13,999 bases of DNA, taken from the NCBI GenBank assembly GCA_038327555.1, contig JBBQLD010000071.1:1-13999 (forward strand), given 5' to 3'. Below, one piece after another: positions 8,163-13,999 of the stretch. The position numbers and the translations under genes are program-made. The stretch comes from M3007 sp038327555. Its GTDB lineage: Bacteria > Bacteroidota > Bacteroidia > Chitinophagales > Saprospiraceae. How positions within the stretch are numbered: position 1 is the stretch's first letter; each line of letters begins with the position of its first letter. The notes beneath the pieces were generated by a model that ran no database searches, was not told the origin of the DNA, and worked only from the letters and a program-made list of their open reading frames with translations.

Positions 8163-10610
8163 ATGTCGCAACAGTCAGACGATGAGCCTGACTTCGTGCC
8201 TCTTTTCTCGCTTGAAGAAGACGACGAAAAAGCGGGTGAGGTGTTCCCGGACACCGTGCCGCTTCTTCCGTTAAAAAATACTGTGCTGTTCCCCGGAATC
8301 GTCACACCCATCACTGTGGGGCGCGACAAAAGTATCCGTGCTGTTCAACGGGCTTACGAAGGCGATCGGTATATTGGTGTGCTTTCTCAAAAGGATCTCA
8401 AAATTGAATCGCCCTCTGCCCGCGACCTTTACCGGGTGGGTACCGTGGCGCGTATTTTGAAACTCCTCAAAATGCCCGATGGCTCCACAACGGCTATTCT
8501 GCAAGGCCGCAAGCGTTTTCACCTCGACGATTTGATGCACGACGACCCTTACATGGTCGGCCAAATCAGCACGCTCGAATACGATCCGCCTAAAAACAAA
8601 CTCGAATTTCGCGCCATGATCAGCAGCGTTCGCGATGCTGCACGCCAAATCATAGAGCTCTCGCCACAAATCCCTTCAGAGGCCGTTGTGATGTTGAAAA
8701 ACATTAATAACGATAATTTTTTGCTCAATTTCATTGCTTCCAACCTGGGTATCCCGGTCAACCACAAGCAGGAAATTCTGGAGATCAACAACCTCAAAGA
8801 CAAGGCCAGTGCCATTCTCCAACACATGGATTCGGAACTGCAACTCCTTGAACTGAAAGATCAGATTGAGTCGAAAGTGCGGGTCGACATCGAAAAGCAA
8901 CAACGCGATTATTACCTCAACCAGCAACTCAAAACGATTCAGGAAGAGCTCGGCAACAACCCGCAAGAGGAGGAAATAGATGCCTTGGTTCGACGTGCCA
9001 AGAAGAAGAAATGGCCAAAGCCCGTAGACGAAGCTTTCTACCGGGAAGTGAATAAAATGCGTCGAGTGAATCCTCAGATTGCTGAATATGCTATTGGGAT
9101 AACTTATCTTGAAACCCTGCTGGAACTACCCTGGCAAGAATATACGAAAGACCAGTTTGATCTAAAAAAGGTGCAATTTGTACTGGATCGCGACCACTAC
9201 GGGCTAACCAAGGTGAAAGATCGCATCATGGAACATTTGGCCGTTTTGAAACTCAAAGGAGATATGAAGGCGCCGATCCTTTGCTTGGTAGGCCCTCCCG
9301 GGGTAGGCAAAACCTCTCTGGGCGCCAGCATTGCCCGCGCATTGAAGCGCAAATACATCCGCATGAGCCTCGGTGGCCTGCATGATGAAGCTGAAATTCG
9401 CGGACACCGCAAAACCTATATCGGGGCATTACCGGGCAGGATCGTTCAGTCTTTGAAAAAAGCCAAAGCGGGTAACCCTGTTTTCATTCTGGACGAAATT
9501 GATAAAGTAGGCAAAGATTTTCGGGGCGACCCATCTTCTGCGCTTTTAGAAGTGCTTGACCCGGAGCAAAATACATCGTTTTACGACAACTACCTGGAGC
9601 TTGAGTTTGACCTCTCGAAAGTCTTATTCATCGCCACCGCCAATACACTTAGCACCATCCAGCCAGCCTTGCTTGACCGAATGGAAATCATCGATATCGC
9701 GGGCTATTCTCAAGAAGAAAAGGTGGAGATTGCCCGGCGGCACCTGGTACCCTCGGAGCGAAAAGGTCACGGCCTCAAGCCTGGACAGATTAAGATCAAT
9801 GAAAAGACCTTGGTCAAAATAGTGCAGAGCTACACCGCAGAGAGCGGGGTTCGGAACCTTTCTCGAGAGATTGGCTCTGTTATGCGCTCTATTGCTAAAA
9901 AAGTAGCGATGGAAGAGGCGTATGACCCGACCGTGAAGCCGGAGCATTTGAGTGCCATACTTGGCCCTACCAAGTACGATTCTGAAGTGTACAAGGAGAA
10001 ACAGTCTTCTGGCGTAGCCATAGGTCTCGCCTGGACTTCGGTGGGCGGCGAGATTTTGTTTATCGAAGTCAGCCTCAACAAGGGCAGTGGTCGCCTACAG
10101 CTAACCGGTAATCTCGGTGATGTAATGAAAGAAAGTGCTACTACTGCGCTGAGCTACATCCGGGCCCACGCCGAGCAGCTGGGTATTGAGAACGAAGCAT
10201 TTGAAAAGAATGACATCCATATCCACATCCCGGAAGGTGCTATTCCAAAAGATGGGCCTTCGGCAGGGGTAACGATGCTTACCGCCATCACTTCGGCCTT
10301 TACGAACAAACCGCTCAAGCCTTTTTTAGCTATGACCGGCGAAATAACCCTGCGTGGCAAAGTGCTTCCAGTGGGCGGGATTAAGGAAAAGATGCTTGCC
10401 GCCAAACGCGCCGGCCTCCGCGAAGTTATCCTTTGCAAGGACAACAAAAAACACGTAGAGGAAATCGAGCAAGAGTACATCAAAGGGCTGAGCTTCCATT
10501 ACGTAGACCGTATGTTTGAGGTGCTGGAAATTGCGATTGGGCTTGAAAAAAAGCCAACCGGTAGTGGAAATGGGGTTACCAAGGTGAAGCGGGTGAAAGC
10601 GGAAGCATAA
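8163..10610 (+). CDS. lon: ATP-dependent protease Lon
   Basis: Lon degrades misfolded and regulatory proteins in the cytoplasm as a ring of six subunits. From ATG 8163 the product is 815 residues, the usual size. Visible in order: the substrate-binding N domain beginning PLLPLKNTVLFPG (33-45); a long coiled region with QQRDYYLNQQLKTIQEELG; the AAA+ module with Walker A GPPGVGKTS (377-385), Walker B FILDEIDK (441-448) and ATANTLSTIQPALLDRME; and the peptidase domain with catalytic Ser700 in PKDGPSAGVTM and Lys741 in LPVGGIKEKM. All key residues are intact. The frame is open back to 8004, but residues added there (many F and P) do not resemble Lon, while MSQQSDDEPDFVPLFSLEEDDE is the acidic lead usual in Bacteroidota Lon. 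ATG at 8145 (MFDNYL) is a possible alternative start. No clear heat-shock-type or TAnnTTTG promoter was seen upstream. Confidence 0.97.
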   Translation: MSQQSDDEPDFVPLFSLEEDDEKAGEVFPDTVPLLPLKNTVLFPGIVTPITVGRDKSIRAVQRAYEGDRYIGVLSQKDLKIESPSARDLYRVGTVARILKLLKMPDGSTTAILQGRKRFHLDDLMHDDPYMVGQISTLEYDPPKNKLEFRAMISSVRDAARQIIELSPQIPSEAVVMLKNINNDNFLLNFIASNLGIPVNHKQEILEINNLKDKASAILQHMDSELQLLELKDQIESKVRVDIEKQQRDYYLNQQLKTIQEELGNNPQEEEIDALVRRAKKKKWPKPVDEAFYREVNKMRRVNPQIAEYAIGITYLETLLELPWQEYTKDQFDLKKVQFVLDRDHYGLTKVKDRIMEHLAVLKLKGDMKAPILCLVGPPGVGKTSLGASIARALKRKYIRMSLGGLHDEAEIRGHRKTYIGALPGRIVQSLKKAKAGNPVFILDEIDKVGKDFRGDPSSALLEVLDPEQNTSFYDNYLELEFDLSKVLFIATANTLSTIQPALLDRMEIIDIAGYSQEEKVEIARRHLVPSERKGHGLKPGQIKINEKTLVKIVQSYTAESGVRNLSREIGSVMRSIAKKVAMEEAYDPTVKPEHLSAILGPTKYDSEVYKEKQSSGVAIGLAWTSVGGEILFIEVSLNKGSGRLQLTGNLGDVMKESATTALSYIRAHAEQLGIENEAFEKNDIHIHIPEGAIPKDGPSAGVTMLTAITSAFTNKPLKPFLAMTGEITLRGKVLPVGGIKEKMLAAKRAGLREVILCKDNKKHVEEIEQEYIKGLSFHYVDRMFEVLEIAIGLEKKPTGSGNGVTKVKRVKAEA

Positions 10611-10632
10611 ATCTTTCTGGATCTTTTAAATC

Positions 10633-10673
10633 AAAAACGGCGCAATGGGAGGAATCCTGTTGCGCCGTTTTTT
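10633..10673 (+). terminator. Strong intrinsic terminator after lon
   Basis: A perfect 13-bp stem, AAAAACGGCGCAA (10633-10645) with TTGCGCCGTTTTT (10660-10672), closes a 14-base loop and runs straight into a T tract. It begins 22 bases after the lon stop. Because the stem also starts with an A run, it could work in both directions. It marks the boundary between the housekeeping genes on the left and the AT-richer accessory DNA on the right. Confidence 0.9.
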
Positions 10674-10709
10674 CAGGCCGATGTGCTTCTTAGAGAGCTT
10701 AGGGGCCTG

Positions 10710-10741
10710 TTTGTAGGGTCAAGGGTTTTGCATTACTTTTG
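10710..10741 (+). promoter_or_regulatory. Perfect-consensus Bacteroidota promoter upstream of the restriction-modification remnant
   Basis: TTTG (10710-10713), a 20-base spacer, then TACTTTTG (10734-10741) match the Bacteroidota sigma consensus TTTG/TAnnTTTG at every fixed position. It lies between the lon terminator and the truncated methyltransferase, pointing toward the latter. The stretch 10742-10823 after it has no recognisable gene. It may be the surviving promoter of the locus whose first coding bases were lost. Confidence 0.5.
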
Positions 10742-10823
10742 CGTTTAGGTTTAATAGGTTCGGATATTTACGAGTTAACGGTAATCCAATTGCGACATTA
10801 CAAACCATAAACGAAAGTGCTGA

Positions 10824-11735
10824 AACAGATCTGTTTTTATTATCTTTGACACATACAAAATCAATGACAAATTACGTAAACTACATAAACGAAACGCTCA
10901 AGCCTGCTTCCCAACAAAACTTGACCTTGACTTTGAATATCCACAAGCAGACATTGTAATTGGCGGACCACCTTGCCAACCTTTTAGTGTTGGAGGTAAC
11001 CAAAAAGGTATGGAAGATGCCAGAGACGGTTTTCCTATTTTTATAGACGCAGTTAAGAAGTTACAGCCGAAAGTTTTTATGTTTGAAAATGTTCGAGGAC
11101 TTTTATATACGAACAAATGGTATTTCGATTTAGTGCTGACAGAACTTCGAAAATTTGGTTATATGATAGACTTCAAATTGCTCAATGCAGTGAATTTTGG
11201 TGTTCCTCAAAACAGAGAAAGGCTTTTTGTTTTCGGGCATCGAGCAAAATTAAATTTTCCAAAACCTAATTACCATAAAGTAACAGTTGGAAAAGCTATA
11301 GGCGACACAATGTTTACTACTCCGCCCGAAAGTAAATTTTTTACCGCATCAATGGACACTTATGTTGCTAAATATGAAAAGGCATCATCGTGTATCAATC
11401 CAAGAGACTTGTATGCCGACAAACCAGCAAGAACGTTGACTTGTAGAAATCTTGCAGGTGCAACAGGTGATATGCAACGAGTAAGATTAAAAGATGGAAA
11501 AAGAAGAAGGCTTTTACATAGTGAAGCTGCTAGACTACAAAGTTTTCCAGACTGGTATGAGTTTGTCGGTAACGAAACACAAAGATTTAATCAAATAGGA
11601 AATGCTGTCCCTCCCCTTCTAGCATATCAAATGGCATTAGCATTGAAAGAATGTTTTCAAATGGAAGAGCTTTACTCAGCAGAAGAAATTATAGAAAACA
11701 ATTTACAGCCTAATCAAGTGCTGACACTTTTTTAA
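10824..11735 (+). pseudogene. C5-cytosine DNA methyltransferase, N-terminally truncated
   Basis: The protein transfers a methyl group from SAM to carbon 5 of cytosine in DNA. Conserved blocks are clear: motif IV ADIVIGGPPCQPFSVGG with the catalytic Cys at 10974-10976, motif VI FMFENVRGLL, motif VIII NFGVPQNRERLFVFG, a target-recognition region ending before KPARTLTCRNLAG, and motif X FNQIGNAVPPLLAYQMAL. The first ATG in this frame (11010) lies after the PCQ motif, so a product from it would be dead. The frame is open back to 10824, just after a TGA, and reads plausibly (INDKLRKLHKRNAQACFPTKLDLDFEYPQ), but it has no ATG, GTG or TTG there. The motif I block (D-L-F-x-G-x-G-G), which binds SAM, is missing from all three forward frames upstream. 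Either a deletion removed the 5' end or a frameshift lies in an unrecognised stretch. The stop is one base from the start of the nuclease gene, forming a two-gene unit. Confidence 0.82.
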
Positions 11736-11736
11736 T

Positions 11737-12882
11737 ATGAAGAATTACATACCCAAAAGCACTAAATCAAAGGCTGTTCAAAAAATCATAAATGAAGCAC
11801 TCGACATTTTGGAGAGCGTTGGTATTCCTATGACAAAAACCGAAAGAGGTTTTGAAAGAATGGCTGTTTGCTTTCTTGCTGGTGCTGGTGTAACAAAAGA
11901 CTGGAGCGATGCGAAAGAAAACGCAAATCTTAAATCACGTGACATAATAAACCTTGTAAACAAAAACTTCGAAGAGAAAATCTCATCAGGCTCTTATGAC
12001 GATATTAGAAGAAAAGATTTAAAACTTCTTGTGCTTGCCGACATTGTTGTAAACAGCGGCGTAAACAAAGGTTCTGCCACAAATGATCCAACAAGAGGTT
12101 ACGCATTGCATCCAGATTTTAAACATCTAATAGTAACATACAAAAGATCCAACTGGACAAAGAATTTAAAGTCATTCAATAAAAACAAACCATCACTTAC
12201 TGACATTCTTTCACGTAAAAGAGACCTTGAAAAAATCCCTGTAAAACTTCCGAACGGCAAACCAATTGAACTATCACTTGGCGAACATAATGTTTTACAA
12301 AAAGCAATTATTGAAGAATTTCTTCCTCGTTTCGGAGGTGACTGTTCTGTGCTTTATATTAGACTTGTTGCGGTGGGTGGCTTTGGCGGGTAAAAAGTCC
12401 TTTTTCCGAATGCCTTCGTTAAATTTTTCGCCGAATGTGCCCGATTTCGACTGCAAAATTTGCCTAGGCATTCGAAAAAATGACAAATTTCCCCACTCAA
12501 AGCCCTCCACCGCAACAAGTCTATTGGTGACACATCCAACAAAACACTTCACATAGAATTGGAGGAACTCAAAAAGTTGAAATTCTTTGAACTTTCACAC
12601 GATGAACTTCCTGACATAATCGCTTACAGCAAAAAGAAAAATTGGCTTTATTTAATCGAAGCAGTTCATAGTTCCGGACCAATGAGTGAAACAAGAGTTT
12701 TAGGGTTAAAGAAAATGCTTAAAGACTGCAAAGCGGAATTGATATTTGTAACAAGTTTTCTATCCTGACCAGACTTTAAGAAATGGATGTTAGATGTTGC
12801 ATGGGAAACTGAAGTTTGGATTGCTGATAATCCAGACCATTTAGTTCACTTCAATGGACATAAATTTTTAGGAGCATATTAG
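11737..12882 (+). pseudogene. BsuBI/PstI-family type II restriction endonuclease, interrupted by a MITE and a stop codon
   Basis: The 5' half (ATG 11737 to LYI at 12360) holds the N-terminal helical domain and the beginning of the nuclease domain (LGEHNVLQKAIIEEFLPRFGG). The 3' half (12523-12882) continues in family order: IGDTSNKTLHIELEEL, HDELPDIIAYSKKKNWLYLIEAVHSSGP (the acidic PD...E residues of the active site), ELIFVTSF, then AWETEVWIADNPDHLVHFNGHKFLGAY to TAG. R.PstI and R.BsuBI cut CTGCAG; the specificity here is unknown. Two lesions are visible. A 162-bp element sits at 12361-12522, flanked by ATT, and stops translation at 12391-12393. An in-frame TGA (12766-12768) falls between FLS and PDFKKW. 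Without the element, one ATT copy and the nonsense lesion, the frame encodes about 326 residues, the normal family size. The start abuts the methyltransferase stop. Codon use is AT-rich like its partner and unlike lon. Confidence 0.9.
12361..12522. mobile_element. 162-bp MITE-like element inside the endonuclease gene
   Basis: The ends form 25-bp terminal inverted repeats (12361-12385 and 12498-12522, 23 of 25 matching) beginning AGACTTGTTGCGGTGG. The element is flanked by ATT on both sides (12358-12360 and 12523-12525), a 3-bp target duplication. An inner inverted repeat, TTTTTCCGAATGCC (12401-12414) against GGCATTCGAAAAAA (12467-12480), means most of it can fold into one long hairpin. It is too short for a transposase and no conserved protein is seen in it, so it must have been moved in trans. 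A 3-bp duplication of the ANT form is known for ISL2-group IS5-family elements; assignment to that group is only a guess. Confidence 0.88.
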
Positions 12883-13132
12883 CCAATACATTTGTTGGCA
12901 CATTTGTATTTTTTTTGAAGTCAAACGAGTTGAAGAGATGGCCAATGCATATTAGCGAATTGGCAATATGACAACTGACTTGCTCCGAAAAAACATTTGC
13001 GTAAGGTTCAATATTTGTTCTCAGAATGATTCCGCCACCTCAGTAAGCCCCAAAACATTAAAAGAAGACCTCAAGACACCATTATTACGGCACAGGGTTT
13101 TTTAATTTACCAATTTTGATAAATAGCAAAGC
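12883..13132. other. Gene-free spacer with small inverted repeats
   Basis: No supportable gene on either strand. The start has GCCAA...TTGGC (within 12882-12900) and AATACA...TGTATT followed by T8 (to about 12916), a weak candidate terminator for the nuclease gene. GCCAAT (12941-12946) pairs with an ATTGGC some 12 bases on. The ten-mer GCATATTAGC occurs twice (12874-12883 and 12947-12956). No convincing promoter for the following membrane-protein gene was found. Confidence 0.35.
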
Positions 13133-13537
13133 ATGTTGAAAGTAGCCATTGAAAACCTGACTTCTAATCCAAAGAGACTTTTCCTGATAGACAGTATTGG
13201 TGCATTTTTAAGCGCTTCTTTTTTATTTGTTATTCTATCCTTTTTTGAACAGGAATTTGGTGTGCCCCAAAAAACACTTTATCTCTTGTTTGGAATTGCT
13301 TGCTTTTTTTCAACTTATTCAATATTTTGCTCTATTTTTGTTGACAAACAATGGAGCGTATTTTTGAAAATAATTTCAATAGCCAACTTATTTTACTGTC
13401 TACTTACAATAATATTTTTAATAATTAACCACAACAGTATAACTTTATTAGGGCTCATATATTTCATAATTGAAACGATGATTATAAGTTGTTTGGCATA
13501 CATAGAATTTAGGACAGCAAACAGAAAGCGTAAGTAA
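13133..13537 (+). CDS. Small four-helix integral membrane protein of unknown function
   Basis: This 134-residue protein has a short basic N-terminal lead (LTSNPKRLFLID) and four predicted membrane helices at about 16-38, 48-70, 77-98 and 102-124, ending in a basic tail (RTANRKRK). I know similar small membrane proteins with the opening NPKRLFLIDxxGA as hypothetical proteins in Bacteroidota, but no function is known to me. There are no charged residues typical of a transporter or enzyme site. The ATG follows an A-rich leader (AAATAGCAAAGC). Base composition is AT-rich like the restriction genes to its left. Its TAA stop overlaps a potential ATG (TAATG, 13535-13539) that opens a short frame destroyed by the downstream element. 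The reading frame and helix pattern make it very likely real. Confidence 0.75.
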   Translation: MLKVAIENLTSNPKRLFLIDSIGAFLSASFLFVILSFFEQEFGVPQKTLYLLFGIACFFSTYSIFCSIFVDKQWSVFLKIISIANLFYCLLTIIFLIINHNSITLLGLIYFIIETMIISCLAYIEFRTANRKRK

Positions 13538-13572
13538 TGATTACAATTAAACAAGGAATATTGGGCGAAAGG

Positions 13573-13811
13573 GGGTGCATTTCAAATTGTCGCTGTTGCG
13601 TATAGTGGAATGGTATTCTGCCCGGGCGTATGTAAAAAGCCCAGATTGAAAACTTGTCGCGGAATTGTATTTTGAATTGCTCGAAATCCTATAATATTTT
13701 TAAAACCTTACAGGATTCAATTAGCAGAAACACACAATATTATTTCACGAAAAATTTTCGAGATACCTTTTAACGCAACCTTTTACAACAGCGACAATTT
13801 GAAATACACCC
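13573..13811. mobile_element. 239-bp MITE-like element with 26-bp terminal inverted repeats
   Basis: Left end 13573-13598 and right end 13786-13811 are inverted repeats with 25 of 26 bases matching; the core is CAAATTGTCGCTGTTG and the outer end GGGTG. Immediately outside lie GGCGAAAGG (13564-13572) and GGCGAACGG (13812-13820), which read as a 9-bp target duplication with one later change. The interior has no recognisable transposase, but several local palindromes (GCCCGGGC near 13618; CGAAAAATTTTCG near 13748; AATCCT...AGGATT). It looks like a non-autonomous element. A 9-bp duplication occurs for example in IS4-family and some IS1-family insertions, so a parent in one of these is possible but unproven. 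Its ends do not resemble those of the 162-bp element. Confidence 0.8.
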
Positions 13812-13999
13812 GGCGAACGGTTACCAAAAAGCTTTTATCAAAAATGCGACAAACACTTATGAGCTTATTTTCCCAAAGCCATAAGAATATGCAAAGAAAA
13901 TAAGAGCATGTTGGGGATTTTAAAACAATACGACTATAAACACTGACAATATAATTAGTAATGACATTGGACAGCAGTAATAAGCACTTTGACGCTTAT
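13812..13999. other. AT-rich end of window without a supportable gene
   Basis: Only short frames with many stops are present on the plus strand. A stretch reading NGYQKAFIKNATNTYELIFPKP then a stop and EYAKKIRACWGF could be a decayed coding remnant, but it matches nothing I recognise. Confidence 0.3.

Noticed and set aside
10841..10848. TATCTTTG, a perfect -7 element match inside the methyltransferase remnant
   Set aside because: No TTTG or TTG lies at the proper distance upstream, and the bases are part of the coding remnant.
10864..10962. Small frame from ATG 10864 (MTNYVNYINETLKP...)
   Set aside because: It overlaps the methyltransferase frame, which shows the family motifs, and it ends shortly after; no reason to think it is translated.
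12266..12556. Open frames on both strands across the 162-bp element
   Set aside because: They arise from the inverted-repeat element and its flanks; they cross an insertion boundary and match nothing known.
1..13999. CRISPR arrays, tRNA or rRNA genes
   Set aside because: No regularly spaced repeats, and no tRNA- or rRNA-like sequences were recognised on either strand.

Overview
The window looks like a chromosomal stretch of a Bacteroidota bacterium, probably of the Saprospiraceae type. Two large secreted proteins end in type IX secretion (T9SS) sorting domains, the best promoters follow the Bacteroidota pattern TTTG-N19..22-TAnnTTTG, starts lack clear Shine-Dalgarno sequences, and the Lon protease has the acidic N-terminus usual in this phylum. 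The genus assignment is inference.

Left part (1 to about 6400, minus strand): reading in the direction of transcription there is aroQ (type II 3-dehydroquinate dehydratase), then a likely operon of two CotH-fold/lamin-tail-domain surface proteins, followed by the first 309 codons of a membrane-anchored HlyD-like periplasmic adaptor that runs off the left edge. A good promoter candidate lies just upstream of the first CotH gene. The two CotH proteins carry the same module types in opposite order.

Middle part (6485 to 10673, plus strand): a 477-residue exported protein of unknown function, then lon, whose catalytic motifs are all present, closed by a very strong hairpin terminator at 10633-10673.

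Right part (10674 to 13999, plus strand): visibly AT-richer DNA with the marks of an accessory region. It holds the wreck of a type II restriction-modification locus. A C5-cytosine methyltransferase lacks its N-terminus (no SAM-binding motif I, and no normal start codon upstream of the catalytic PCQ motif). One base downstream begins a BsuBI/PstI-family endonuclease gene broken twice: by a 162-bp MITE-like element with 25-bp terminal inverted repeats and an ATT target duplication, and by an in-frame TGA. Removing the element plus one ATT joins the two halves exactly at the conserved LYIGDT motif. Next come about 250 bp without a gene, a four-helix membrane protein, and a second, unrelated 239-bp MITE-like element with 26-bp terminal inverted repeats and an imperfect 9-bp target duplication.

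The most notable points are the pairing of a C5-cytosine methyltransferase with a BsuBI/PstI-type nuclease, whose classical partners are N6-adenine methyltransferases; the exact footprint of MITE inactivation; and the second element, which may define a new non-autonomous family.
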